A stretch of 64,000 bases of DNA, taken from assembly GCF_014203095.1 (NCBI RefSeq), contig NZ_JACHIG010000002.1, forward strand, positions 239,695 to 303,694, given 5' to 3'. This document shows positions 44,393 through 55,813 of the stretch, one piece after another. This DNA is from Prosthecobacter vanneervenii (lineage in GTDB: Bacteria > Verrucomicrobiota > Verrucomicrobiia > Verrucomicrobiales > Verrucomicrobiaceae). A program made the translations under genes and the position numbers. Numbering within the stretch: the first letter of the stretch is position 1; each line of letters starts with the position of its first letter. The notes beneath the pieces were generated by a model that saw nothing but the letters and a program-made list of their open reading frames with translations, was not told the DNA's origin and searched no databases.

Positions 44393-45784
44393 ATGATCCT
44401 GCAAATCCAGTGCCCCAGCTGTCAGGCTGCTCTCTCCGTCGAGCAGCGCTTCGCAGGCAGCCAGATGCAATGTCCCTTCTGCCAGCAAGTGTTTGCGGTG
44501 GCTCCGCCTCCGGTCGTCCCCGTCGTCCAGGCTACAAGGGTGGTATCCGCCCCGCCGGTGCAGAGACCGGCAGGGCCGCCAGCGAGTGGCAGGCCGCAGC
44601 CTCGTGGTCCTCAGGCGGCAGCCAAGGCTGCGCCGAAGCCCGCCGCGCAGGCCAAGGGCATGACGGGCATCATCGTCAGCCTGGTGCTGGTGGCGGGGCT
44701 CGTGCTCGGCGGGGGCTGGTATCTCTATGGGATGGTGAAAAATTACCAGTCCGAGGACGAGCAGCTGGATGCCGCCATCAAGAGCCAGCTGGAGGCCAAA
44801 CGTGCGGCCTCTGCCAAAGCCAAAAAGGAGGAGGAAGACGAGAAGGCCACCCTCATGGCCTCGCTCAAAAAGCTGGTCTCCGAGCAGCTCTGCCAGGGAA
44901 ATGACAAGGTGGCCGGGGAGATCCTGCGGGAGATCGACGCTGTCATAGCCGAGGCGGACAAGCTCATGGCCGACGCGAGCATCGACAATGATCCCTCCGA
45001 CATGCGGGCGTTTCTGGCCGAGCACATGGAGGGCCGCCTGAGGGCCAATCCCACCATCTATCACTGGCTGGGCGGCAGGATGTCACCCAAGGATTTCTGC
45101 GGCCTGCTCTTTGGCGTCCAGCCGCAGCAGCAGGTCAGGAGGGAGCGCGGGCAGGTGGCCGATTTCCTCGTCGCAGGCAATTACGCCGCCACGGGCACCG
45201 GATTTTACATCTCCAACGATGGCTGGCTGCTGACCAACGAGCACGTGGTGCATGACGCCACCGAGGTGGATGTGCGCGGTGCCGATGGCGTCATCCGCCG
45301 TGCCCAGGTGGTGAAGACCGACCTGCAGGGAGACGTGGCGGTGCTGAAGACCGGCGAGCCTTCGCCCCGGTGGCTGCCTCTCGCGCCGCAGGAGGGCACG
45401 ATGGGGGCGGCTGTCTTCACGGTGGGCTTCCCCAATGCCACCGTGCAGGGAGTCGAGCCCAAATTTACCGACGGCCGCATCAGCAGCCTCAGCGGCATCC
45501 GCGATGACAAGGACCACTACCAGATCACGGTGCCTGCACAGCCGGGCAATTCCGGCGGCCCGCTGGTGGACGTCAAATCAGGCGCCATCGTCGGCATCGT
45601 CTCCGCCATTCTCCGAGGCCGTGAAAACGTCACCTACGCCATCAAGGCCCGCGTGGCCGCCAGCCTGCTGCAGGCCATCCCCGCTTTCACCGCTGCGCAG
45701 GCGCGGATGCCCGCAGGCGCAGACATGGAGACCCTGGCCTCGGAAGTACGCGCCGCCATCGTTCTGGTGTTGGTGAAGAAGTAG
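44393..45784 (+). CDS. Zinc-ribbon / transmembrane / trypsin-like serine protease
   Basis: 463 residues. A zinc ribbon at the N-terminus has CxxC pairs at Cys7/Cys10 and Cys27/Cys30; a Pro/Ala-rich linker follows; one membrane helix lies at about 90-112; a charged helical segment (about 120-240) leads to an S1C-type protease. The catalytic triad is His284 (TNEHVVHD), Asp314 (QGDVAVLK) and Ser387 (PGNSGGPL). No PDZ domain follows, unlike DegP. The protease probably faces the periplasm, with the zinc ribbon in the cytoplasm. Its substrate is unknown; protein quality control is a reasonable guess. Confidence 0.88.
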   Translation: MILQIQCPSCQAALSVEQRFAGSQMQCPFCQQVFAVAPPPVVPVVQATRVVSAPPVQRPAGPPASGRPQPRGPQAAAKAAPKPAAQAKGMTGIIVSLVLVAGLVLGGGWYLYGMVKNYQSEDEQLDAAIKSQLEAKRAASAKAKKEEEDEKATLMASLKKLVSEQLCQGNDKVAGEILREIDAVIAEADKLMADASIDNDPSDMRAFLAEHMEGRLRANPTIYHWLGGRMSPKDFCGLLFGVQPQQQVRRERGQVADFLVAGNYAATGTGFYISNDGWLLTNEHVVHDATEVDVRGADGVIRRAQVVKTDLQGDVAVLKTGEPSPRWLPLAPQEGTMGAAVFTVGFPNATVQGVEPKFTDGRISSLSGIRDDKDHYQITVPAQPGNSGGPLVDVKSGAIVGIVSAILRGRENVTYAIKARVAASLLQAIPAFTAAQARMPAGADMETLASEVRAAIVLVLVKK

Positions 45785-45787
45785 CAA

Positions 45788-45887
45788 GGCGCGGCAATGC
45801 TGGGCGTTGCGCAAGCGTGAGGGATCGGGACGATCCCTCTCCGCCAGAGCATGTGCTGGCCGCATGGGATGCTGAACTCCACCCGTA
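45788..45887. repeat. GAGGGATC-hairpin repeat, copy A
   Basis: A core of 36 nt (45815-45850) matches positions 63839-63874 at 35 of 36 bases, and weaker likeness extends to about 100 bp. The core folds as GAGGGATC, loop GGGAC, GATCCCTC. No coding function is seen. Confidence 0.7.
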
Positions 45888-45950
45888 AGCGGTGCGGGGC
45901 GCTGATTGGCACGCGAAAGCATCCCATGCATTGGCATGCCACGAGACACT

Positions 45951-46055
45951 CGAAAGCGGCAGCTTCGCGTGCCGCACTCCAAATTCGCTGCGCGCGCTCT
46001 GGCGCTATTTGGAGTGCGGTCGCGGAGGGAGGAACGACCGCAGCTACCGCTTTTC
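45951..46055. repeat. Inverted-repeat family copy E3 (two outward-facing half elements)
   Basis: CCGCACTCCAAAT at 45972-45984 and ATTTGGAGTGCGG at 46007-46019 are the family ends, but here they face each other across 22 bp, so two half elements lie back to back. Positions 46008-46045 are the exact complement of the right end of E2 (40701-40738). Confidence 0.7.
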
Positions 46056-46252
46056 GTGGGCCGAGTGACGATGCGAGCATCACGCAGCAATGAGAGGCAG
46101 AGGCTGGGGTGCGAGATGTGGCGCACGCGGGCCAGTCAGCCCACGCATGTCACGAGACTGCATCCTGTGGGCCACGATGGCTGCGGCCTTTCCGCTCAAT
46201 GTACACTCAGCCAGGATGAGCCATCCCCATCCGCCTGCCGCTCAAGCCCGCA

Positions 46253-49170
<2,918 letters not shown>

Positions 49171-49174
<4 letters not shown>

Positions 49175-49650
49175 GAGATGGCACCAGGTTGATAGCCAGA
49201 GTAGCCCGACTCTGCGGCTTCAGGCTCCTGGACCATGGCCCGGCGCACCGCCAGCCCCAGGCTCTCCAGATTGAAGGGCTTGTGCAGCACATCCACAAAG
49301 CCGATCGCCTGGCAGAGATCCTTCACATCTTCCTGAAAGTAGCCGCTGCACGCGATCACGGGCAGCCGGGGGTCGCACGCACGCAGCCACTCCAGCACCT
49401 CAAAGCCCGAGGCACCGCCCGGCATCGTCAGATCCAGGATGGCCACGGAGAAACGCTGCCCGTCCTCCAGCCCGGTGCGCACCAGCTCCAGCGCCTCCTC
49501 GCCGCTGCGGCAGGCCACCGTTTCAAAACCGTGGGACTCCAGCACGGCCTTGCCCACGGCAAGCACATGCGGCTCATCATCGACAATCAACACACGTGCG
49601 ACGGCACGCGAAACCATATCACGAGACAGGAGCTGGGTGGTCGGATTCAT
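49171..49650 (-). CDS. Response regulator, receiver-only
   Basis: About 159 residues from ATG 49650; a slightly longer form from 49677 is open. [38 protein letters not shown] carries the acidic pair. [21 protein letters not shown] has the phospho-acceptor Asp, and [14 protein letters not shown] the conserved Lys. No output domain follows, so it acts by phosphotransfer or protein contact. Its stop overlaps the kinase start (ATGA), so the two are translationally coupled and probably act together. The pilus ATPase gene lies 52 bp upstream on the same strand. Confidence 0.9.
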
Positions 49651-49701
49651 GGCTGCTGGATGGGAGTGAGAGGTCAAAATTCAAAAAAAGGTGGGCCTGT
49701 C

Positions 49702-51876
49702 CTACATGGCGGTGTAGCTGAGGCATTTGATCTCATCGAGGGACGTGTGCCCGCCGATGACCTGCTGCAGCCCCTCCTGGTAGAGGGAGCGGAAGCCGTT
49801 TTTAAAGGCGGCTGCACGCATGGCGCTGAGCGGTGCGCCGTCTTCGATCAGGTCGCGCAGCTCGTTGTTCACCTCGCACAGCTCCATGAGCGCCACACGT
49901 CCGGCGTAGCCGGTGCCATGGCACTCATCGCACCCGCGCGCGGTATAGATGGGAGTCGTCAGCGGCTGGGTGATCACGGCCTGCTTGGCCATCAGCTCCT
50001 GCACATCCTGCGGCACCTGCATGGGCTGCTTGCAGTAGCTGCACAGGCGGCGGCCCAGGCGCTGGGCCTGGCTCAGCGCCAGGGAGTCTGCCAGCAGGTA
50101 CTTTTCCACCCCCATGGACAGCAGTCGGGAAACCGCACGCAGTGAGTCATTCGCATGCAGCGTGGTCAGCACCAGATGGCCCGTGAGGGAGGCATTCACC
50201 GCCGCGCCAGCTGTCTCGGCATCACGAGACTCACCGATCAGGATGATGTCCGGGTCGGCACGCAGCAGGGCACGCAGCCCGTTGGCAAAGTCCAGCCCGC
50301 GTGCATTGTTCGTCTGCGTCTGGTTGATGCCTTCGATCTCGTATTCGATGGGGTCTTCGATCGTCTGGATGTTCACCCCTTCATCGTTCACGCTGTTGAG
50401 CAGCGCGTAGAGCGTGGTCGTTTTACCAGAGCCGGTGGGGCCTGTCACCAGCACCAGCCCCTGGTCGCGCTGCATGGTGCGGTTCAGGATGTCGATCTGC
50501 CGCTGGGACAGATTGAAGTCCGAGAGGCGCTTCACCCCGTCCTGCTTGTCGAGGAAGCGCATGATCACCTTCTGGAACTCACGGCGCGTGGGCACGGCGG
50601 CCACACGGACATCCACGCGGCGGCGGCCGATGGACAGCGCCATGCGCCCGTCCTGGCACTCCTGCCGGTTCTGGCTCATGCCAGCGTAGTTTTTCAGCAG
50701 TGCCACGTAGCGGTTCAGCTGGCTCTCCGGCGCGGTCATGATGGTCTTCATCGTGCCGTCCATGCGCGCACGGAAGCGCGTGAAGTTGTAAAACTTCTCC
50801 AGGTGCAAGTCAGACGCACGGCAGCGAATGGCGGTGAAAAGCGCCCACTGCACCAGCTGCTCGGGCTCGTGGTTCGGGTTCTGCGGATTCACCCGGGCCA
50901 TGTCCTCCGGGGAGATCTCCACCACGGTGCCGTCGTCCGCCACCGTGAGCGCAGCGCCCTCCAGCGAAGCCACCGCGCTCGCGTCAAAGGTGGCTCCGGC
51001 GCGGTTGATCGCCTCGCGAATGCCCGCCAGGTCTGCGAGCACAGGCACAATCTTCACCGAGGGATTGCCCATCGACAGCCACTCGTCTTCAAAGGCGTAG
51101 CAGTCGGAGCTCTCGCTCAGCAGGAAGACCACCTGCTTGCCAATGTAGAGCGGGTAAACATTGTGCCGCTCCAGCAGCGGCAGGGGGAAAAAGGTCTGCC
51201 TCTGCGCCTCTGTGGCGCTGTACACCAGCGTGCGGCAGCCGCTGACCAGATGCTGCAGCGCCACGCCCATGTTGCGCTGCACCACATTGAAATGCGTGAT
51301 TCCGAGCACCTCGGACTTGCCCTTCTGCGCCTCGTAAAAGCCTTTCAGCTTGGTGATGTCCGCAGGCTCATAGGGGTAGTTGTCCAGCAGCCACTTGAAG
51401 GTGCCCTCCAGACCCAGGTCTGAAAACACCGGCGGCTGGAGCTGCTCCATCGCGTTGGACTGCGAGATGGGCATCTGCCCAAAACGCTGCACCAGGTCCT
51501 TGCGGGTGTTTTGGTACTGCTCCTGCGTGATCAGGACGCGAATCGTCAGAAAGTGCGGCACGCCCCACAGATCCCCGGCACGCGGGTTGTGGTGCGCCAT
51601 CACCAGCAGCGGCCCGATCGTACTCACCGGCAGCCAGGGGTCCGCCACATAGGGCACACGGCCCAGCTTGCGGATCAGGCGCTCGGCCTCAGGAGAGCAG
51701 CTCTCGCGCAGCAGCGTCACCGGCAGCATGCCGTGCTGCAGCGCCAGTCCTTCGATCGACTGGATTGCTAAGATCGCTGTCTGCCGCGCCTCAACTATCG
51801 TGTTAGGCAGATTACTCGCAGCCCCAAAGGATTTTGAGGCTGGCTTGTGCTGAGGGATCTGGAGGGGGGCAGACAT
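49702..51876 (-). CDS. Type IV pilus / type II secretion assembly ATPase (PilB/GspE-like)
   Basis: 724 residues. Residues 1-320 do not show the familiar MshEN N-domain repeats and include long stretches without recognised motifs, such as PYVADPWLPVSTIGPLLVMAHHNPRAGDLWG. The ATPase core has Walker A GPTGSGKTTT at about 479, the ADPDIILIGESRDAETAG Walker B/Asp box, and a zinc site made of CSYC and CDECHGTGYAGR, as in PilB/GspE. It powers pilin assembly. It lies 15 bp after the last of four prepilin genes on the same strand. No PilC platform or prepilin peptidase gene is in the window. Confidence 0.88.
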   Translation of the reverse strand: MSAPLQIPQHKPASKSFGAASNLPNTIVEARQTAILAIQSIEGLALQHGMLPVTLLRESCSPEAERLIRKLGRVPYVADPWLPVSTIGPLLVMAHHNPRAGDLWGVPHFLTIRVLITQEQYQNTRKDLVQRFGQMPISQSNAMEQLQPPVFSDLGLEGTFKWLLDNYPYEPADITKLKGFYEAQKGKSEVLGITHFNVVQRNMGVALQHLVSGCRTLVYSATEAQRQTFFPLPLLERHNVYPLYIGKQVVFLLSESSDCYAFEDEWLSMGNPSVKIVPVLADLAGIREAINRAGATFDASAVASLEGAALTVADDGTVVEISPEDMARVNPQNPNHEPEQLVQWALFTAIRCRASDLHLEKFYNFTRFRARMDGTMKTIMTAPESQLNRYVALLKNYAGMSQNRQECQDGRMALSIGRRRVDVRVAAVPTRREFQKVIMRFLDKQDGVKRLSDFNLSQRQIDILNRTMQRDQGLVLVTGPTGSGKTTTLYALLNSVNDEGVNIQTIEDPIEYEIEGINQTQTNNARGLDFANGLRALLRADPDIILIGESRDAETAGAAVNASLTGHLVLTTLHANDSLRAVSRLLSMGVEKYLLADSLALSQAQRLGRRLCSYCKQPMQVPQDVQELMAKQAVITQPLTTPIYTARGCDECHGTGYAGRVALMELCEVNNELRDLIEDGAPLSAMRAAAFKNGFRSLYQEGLQQVIGGHTSLDEIKCLSYTAM

Positions 51877-51890
51877 GGTGCGGGGCAGCT

Positions 51891-52424
51891 TCAGTTTCCT
51901 GCCATCTGGAAATCGGGCGGGAACGCGAAAGGCGTTGTAAAATCCGTTCCATCAAAATTCATCAGCAGGCCGCTGCCGCTGTCTCCGGGTTCCAGCACCT
52001 TGAAGACTTTTCCCGTCCATTGCAGACGGTAGTCCTTGGTGCTGCTGGACGTGCCCGGATTGTAACGCGGGTCAATATAGGGGGAGCCAAGCTTGGCACG
52101 GTAGCTGTTTGGGTCGCGGTACTGCAGGGTGCGCAAAATCGCCAGTTCATCCCCGGCATTGTCGCCCATCGGCGAAAACACGATCTGGTAGTTCTGCTGC
52201 GCAAAGGTGTACACCGCCCGGTTAAGCATTTCCTGCCTCTCCTGAGTCAGCGCTATTTTCCCGCCTTCCAGATATTGGTTCATGGCGTTCACGGTGATCG
52301 CCGCCAGCACCGAGAGAATGGAGATCACGATGACCAGTTCCGTCATCGAAAATCCGGCGGCGCACCGCCCCTGCTGCCAGGGGGCGTTGCGCGTGCGATT
52401 TCCGTTGGAACCAGCGAGGGTCAT
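51891..52424 (-). CDS. Prepilin-like protein (minor pilin)
   Basis: 177 residues. The prepilin site is AG-FSMTELVIVISILSVLAAI, with cleavage after Gly, Phe at +1 and Glu at +5, followed by the hydrophobic assembly helix. The leader is about 24 residues, longer than the usual type IVa leader and nearer type II/IVb forms. The globular part is polar with few Cys and contains SPYIDPRYNPGTSSSTKDYRLQW. Expression probably depends on read-through from the pilin promoter. It lies between another prepilin gene and the ATPase gene. Confidence 0.85.
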   Translation of the reverse strand: MTLAGSNGNRTRNAPWQQGRCAAGFSMTELVIVISILSVLAAITVNAMNQYLEGGKIALTQERQEMLNRAVYTFAQQNYQIVFSPMGDNAGDELAILRTLQYRDPNSYRAKLGSPYIDPRYNPGTSSSTKDYRLQWTGKVFKVLEPGDSGSGLLMNFDGTDFTTPFAFPPDFQMAGN

Positions 52425-52440
52425 TCAGGGAGATTTCGGT

Positions 52441-52848
52441 TTAGTAGTAGATGACCCCTGTCGGGCTCGACAGAGACACCTTGGTCATGGACGTGATGGA
52501 CGGGGGGAAAGTCACCGCATAACCGGCCGGCAGATACACGGCCAGCGACGACTCTGCGTAGCTGAGATAAGGACGCAGGAGATTGTATTTGGCGTCATTG
52601 GAACCCGCAGAGGCCCAGTCCAGCGCAGCCTGGGTGCGCCCCCGCACCTGCATGAAACTGGCCTGGGCCAGGTTCAGAGCCTCCGCGCGCGCGATTGCCA
52701 GATTGCGCTCGCTGTCGCTGCGCATGCGCGTCACGGACGGGATCGCCATGAAAGCAATGATGCCAATGATCGACACGCAGGCCATCATCTCCACGAGCGA
52801 GAAACCGCGTGGCTTGAGTCTGCTGTAAATGAAGGCAAAGGGGCTCAT
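52441..52848 (-). CDS. Prepilin-like protein (minor pilin)
   Basis: 135 residues. RG-FSLVEMMACVSIIGIIAFMAIPSV is the prepilin signature with Glu at +5. The leader before it is about 15 residues and basic (YSRLKPRG). The mature domain is short (about 120 residues), with VRGRTQAALDWASAGSNDAKYNLLRPYL and no Cys pair, so it lacks the disulfide loop of classic type IVa pilins. It lies 18 bp after the preceding prepilin gene and 16 bp before the next, consistent with one operon. Confidence 0.87.
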   Translation of the reverse strand: MSPFAFIYSRLKPRGFSLVEMMACVSIIGIIAFMAIPSVTRMRSDSERNLAIARAEALNLAQASFMQVRGRTQAALDWASAGSNDAKYNLLRPYLSYAESSLAVYLPAGYAVTFPPSITSMTKVSLSSPTGVIYY

Positions 52849-52866
52849 GGAAAAGAAGGCTGCGGC

Positions 52867-53352
52867 TTACTGCGTCACCAGATTCACCCGTGGAAAATCA
52901 TCGCTCTGCCAGTCCGGGAGCGTGATGTACTGCTGCGAATTGACCAGGGCCTCCGTCTGAAGCTGCCCGCCACTGGAATAGCTGAGAAATTGATCCGCCG
53001 TTGTCTGGTCCACAAATCCAGCCCTCTGGATGGGATCGGCTGCGCCCGGTGTGGGCACCAGAAGGTTGAAGCGCCCCAGCGAGTTGCCGGCGCTGTTGTA
53101 TCTGGCACGTATGTTTTCCAGACTCTGAAACTGAGCCGAAGTGCTGTTCACGCGGGTCTGGGCCATCACCCAGGCTGTCACCGCGCTCTGCAGCGATGCC
53201 TGCTGCTGCCTGGAGAGAACACGGTAGCTGTCGCGTGCGGCATTGGAGATGGCTGCGACCACGATCGATGACATGATGCCGATGATGGCAATCGTGAAGA
53301 TCGCCTCGACAAAGCTGAATCCATGCTGCCGTCTGGAAGTGGCCATGTTCAT
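52867..53352 (-). CDS. Prepilin-like protein (minor pilin)
   Basis: About 161 residues from ATG 53352; ATG 53346 is also possible, and a TTG at 53361 is less likely. HG-FSFVEAIFTIAIIGIMSSIVV gives the cleavage site, Phe +1 and Glu +5. The rest is polar (SLQSAVTAWVMAQTRVNSTSAQFQSL, VNSQQYITLPDWQ). The start lies only 33 nt after the end of the T-tract of an intrinsic terminator, so this gene and those after it are probably expressed at lower level than the first pilin. Confidence 0.87.
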   Translation of the reverse strand: MNMATSRRQHGFSFVEAIFTIAIIGIMSSIVVAAISNAARDSYRVLSRQQQASLQSAVTAWVMAQTRVNSTSAQFQSLENIRARYNSAGNSLGRFNLLVPTPGAADPIQRAGFVDQTTADQFLSYSSGGQLQTEALVNSQQYITLPDWQSDDFPRVNLVTQ

Positions 53353-53384
53353 AAGAGTCAATGCCGCGTAACCATGCCTGTCAT

Positions 53385-53417
53385 AAAAAAGCCGCCGGGG
53401 AGAAACCTCCCCGGCGG
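53385..53417 (-). terminator. Intrinsic terminator between the first pilin gene and the minor pilin genes
   Basis: On the minus strand a perfect 11-bp GC-rich stem (arms 53392-53402 and 53407-53417) with a 4-nt loop is followed by six T residues (complement of 53385-53390). It lies about 70 bp after the stop of the pilin gene at 53489 and before the next start at 53352. It should end most pilin transcripts and allow only partial read-through. Confidence 0.88.
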
Positions 53418-53488
53418 ACGAGAAGCGTCCGAATCTGTTGCTTTTGAGATCAACAAAGAACCGGGCGATGCACTACACGATCCTCAGA

Positions 53489-53893
53489 TTACTGAGCGGA
53501 GGAGGTCGTGGTGTAGTTGAGCTGCTTGTTGCTGTTGTCCCAGCTCAGGTAGCTGATCACAGTGCTGCGGTCTTCGGCGTTGATGGCGCCGGAGGTGAAG
53601 AGCTTGCCCTTGAAGGCGCCCTGGGTGGGGGTCAGACCACCTTCAGCGGCGGCAACTGCGGAAGCAGTGTCGGTGATGGCGGTGGTGTCAACGCCAGCGG
53701 CGATGGCGGCGTTCACCACGGAAGCGACGGTCTGAGCGTTGCGGCGAGCAGAGGCGTCACGAGCGCTGGCGTTCAGGTTGCCGATGTTCGGGATGGCGAT
53801 GGCGGCGATGATACCGATGATGGCGATCACGACGAGCATTTCCACGAGGCTGAAGCCAGACTTGCGGGAGGGATTGAGCTTGATGTTTTTCAT
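53489..53893 (-). CDS. Probable major pilin / pseudopilin
   Basis: 134 residues. The leader is short and basic (MKNIKLNPSRKSG), and the cleavage site G-FSLVEMLVVIAIIGIIAAIAIPNI is the best match to type IV prepilins in this set, with Phe +1 and Glu +5. The mature domain is small, Ala/Thr-rich, and has no Cys (NASARDASARRNAQTVASVVNAAIAAG). A strong promoter, a separate terminator and the first position in the operon all suggest it is the most abundant pilin. Its closest relatives may be the small verrucomicrobial or type II-like major pseudopilins, but that was not checked. Confidence 0.9.
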   Translation of the reverse strand: MKNIKLNPSRKSGFSLVEMLVVIAIIGIIAAIAIPNIGNLNASARDASARRNAQTVASVVNAAIAAGVDTTAITDTASAVAAAEGGLTPTQGAFKGKLFTSGAINAEDRSTVISYLSWDNSNKQLNYTTTSSAQ

Positions 53894-54508
53894 AGTGTTT
53901 GTGTGTGTTTTGGCTGTTGGTGTTATTTCGAGTTGATCAGCTCGTTGAGTTGCTCAGCTTCGAATTATGAGAATTATAATTTGAACCGAAAATATGTTCA
54001 ACGAATTTTTTCATAATTTTTACAAATTGAACGATTTATAGCAAATTTGAATATCTAAACCGCCCCTCATTGAGGTGGGATGATGGGCAGAAATAGCGTC
54101 TGAATACGGCCAGAAAGGCCTGCGACCACTACGATTGACGCGCACCGCCCCACATCCTTCGTCCGCGCAAACTGCCCCCGGATGAATCCATTATTTAATT
54201 GGTTATAAATGATTTACTATCAAGCCGTCTTCCCTGCCTGTTCACGATGGGCGCAGCTTGTTCACATCACCGCCACCTGCTTTAGCGCCTCGGCCCCTAG
54301 GAAACGGAGACCGCTGCCACGAGACCTGCACTGGTAAGCCTTACCTTATTATCAATTTTATAATCTAAATGGAATTTAAGGCGTTTTTAAACCCAGATGA
54401 AGCTGAAACGGGGGAGGCCACGCTCCATGATGCTATCGTGGCCCCACTACGCAGACGAGAATCCAAATCACCTGCTCGCCAAAGCTCCAGAAGCTGACAA
54501 AGTGCTGC
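53894..54508. other. AT-rich divergent intergenic region
   Basis: This gap separates the pilin operon (minus) from the rhodanese gene (plus) and has no gene. It is clearly AT-richer than the coding DNA, especially at about 53970-54060 and 54180-54240. The pilin promoter lies at 53973-54001. A TATAAT at 54359-54364 could be the -10 for the rhodanese gene, but no good -35 is at the right distance. Nothing else was recognised. Confidence 0.5.
53973..54001 (-). promoter_or_regulatory. Sigma70-like promoter of the pilin gene
   Basis: On the minus strand TTGAAC (complement of 53996-54001), a 17-nt spacer, and TATAAT (complement of 53973-53978). The upstream 60 bases are A/T-rich, like an UP element. 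The expected start near 53966 gives a leader of about 70 nt. No Shine-Dalgarno sequence precedes the ATG. Confidence 0.8.
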
Positions 54509-54949
54509 ATGATTCTCCTCAAAGCGTCTCTGTTCCTGCTCTCGGGCCTGTGTGTGGCTGCCATGGCCGCAGAAACACCAGCTGCCGCAGAACTCAGCCC
54601 TCCGGTGGTCGTCGTCCCAGCAGAGGTGCACGAGATCGCGCCTGAAATGGTGGAACGCCAGCTCGTGGACCACCCGGAGACGGTGATCATCGACGTACGC
54701 CAGGAGGAGGAGCGCCAGAACCGTGGCTACATCCTGAACTCCATCAATCTGGACTACTTCCACGGCCAGAAGACCCTGGACCTGCTGGCGCAGATGGACA
54801 AGACCAAGCCCTGCATCGTGTACTGCGCCCTCGGCGGACGGGCGCAGCGCATCGCGGTGGAGATGCACAAGATGGGTTTCAAGAACATCCTGCTGCTCAA
54901 AGGCGGCTTCAATGCGTGGACAGCCGCCGGGCAGGCTGTGGCGCGCTGA
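54509..54949 (+). CDS. Secreted rhodanese-domain protein
   Basis: 146 residues. A signal peptide (LLKASLFLLSGLCVAAMAAET) precedes a single rhodanese domain: VIIDVRQEEERQNRGYILNSINLDYF, then the active loop YCALGGRAQRIAVEMHKMGFKNILLLKGGFNAW with catalytic Cys in CALGGR. The loop is of normal length for a sulfurtransferase rather than a Cdc25-type phosphatase. It would act in the periplasm on thiosulfate or other sulfane donors, or in redox signalling. It is convergent with the UlaG-like gene, 24 bp away. Confidence 0.85.
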   Translation: MILLKASLFLLSGLCVAAMAAETPAAAELSPPVVVVPAEVHEIAPEMVERQLVDHPETVIIDVRQEEERQNRGYILNSINLDYFHGQKTLDLLAQMDKTKPCIVYCALGGRAQRIAVEMHKMGFKNILLLKGGFNAWTAAGQAVAR

Positions 54950-54973
54950 GACGGCGCTTCATGCCGCCTGCAG

Positions 54974-55813
54974 CTACCGCAGCACGAGCTTTTCCCCGCA
55001 GCGCATGACCTTGCAAGGCTGCTCCAGCCGCGCGCAGGCAGTCACAAATTCATCCGGGGTGTCGGTATTGAACTCAAACATCTCATAGTGGCAGGGCACC
55101 ACCAGGCCTGCTCCCCCCGCCTTGGCCAGCGCGGCGGCCTCGGCGCCGTTCAGATTGCCAGCTACGCGGCGCTCCGGCTTGTTGCCATTGATGGGCAGCA
55201 ACATGAGATCGCAGCGGTGTGCACGCACCTGCGCCACGATGTCGTCATGCCACAGGGTGTCGCCGCTATGGTAGATCGTGAAGGGGCCGCATTTGACGAT
55301 GTAGCCTATATAGTGACAGCGGCCCTGGGAATCCCGCAGAACTTCATTGTGCCGGGCCACCACGCCGTGGATTTCCCACAGGCCTTCGGAGTAGATGCCA
55401 TCGTCGCCAATACCACAATAGACCACCTCCTGCCCTCCCAGGCGTTTTTGTGCCTCCGGGATGATGGGATGCGGCAAATAGAGCCTGAAACCTGGATTTG
55501 CCTGCGCCAGCGGGATGAGGGTCTCGCCATCCAGATGATCAGTGTGCACGTGGCTGGCCGTCACGCGGGAGATGCCGGTGAGCAGGCGCGGGTCCACGCA
55601 GCGCTCGGTCATGCGCACGTGGGGCTTGTCCGTGGTGGCATACTTCTTGGTCAGCGAGTCGGAGAGGTAGGGATCAAACAGCATCCTCTCCCCTGCCCAC
55701 TGCACCAGAAAGCCGCTCTGCCCCAGCCACCAGACGTGGAGAGAGTCCTTGTCATGGGGCGCAGCGGCGATGTCTGCCAGCAGGGTTTCGTCTTTTTGAA
55801 GAGGAATGATCAT
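54974..55813 (-). CDS. UlaG-like metallo-beta-lactamase-fold hydrolase
   Basis: 279 residues. The metal site is HVHTDHLDG (HxHxDH), with a later GDTLWHDDIV Asp and PCHYEMFEFNTDTPDEF. The N-terminus has the UlaG-typical WWLGQSGFLVQWAGERMLFDPYLSDSL. UlaG itself is L-ascorbate-6-phosphate lactonase, but relatives have varied substrates, and no ascorbate genes are nearby. Its ATG overlaps the stop of the NadD-NAD kinase fusion (ATGA), so the two are probably co-translated, which suggests a link to NAD metabolism or damage repair. This link is inference only. Confidence 0.82.
   Translation of the reverse strand: MIIPLQKDETLLADIAAAPHDKDSLHVWWLGQSGFLVQWAGERMLFDPYLSDSLTKKYATTDKPHVRMTERCVDPRLLTGISRVTASHVHTDHLDGETLIPLAQANPGFRLYLPHPIIPEAQKRLGGQEVVYCGIGDDGIYSEGLWEIHGVVARHNEVLRDSQGRCHYIGYIVKCGPFTIYHSGDTLWHDDIVAQVRAHRCDLMLLPINGNKPERRVAGNLNGAEAAALAKAGGAGLVVPCHYEMFEFNTDTPDEFVTACARLEQPCKVMRCGEKLVLR

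Larger units (their letters stand above)
45785..46252. other. Gene-free region with two repeat families
   Basis: It contains a copy of the GAGGGATC-hairpin repeat (about 45788-45887) and copy E3 of the nested inverted-repeat family (45951-46055). Open frames through it are repeat translations. From 46056 to the histidine-kinase stop nothing was recognised. Confidence 0.6.

Noticed and set aside
50155..51423. 422-codon plus-strand frame over the pilus ATPase
   Set aside because: Antisense of a gene with Walker A, Walker B and zinc site; no motif of its own.
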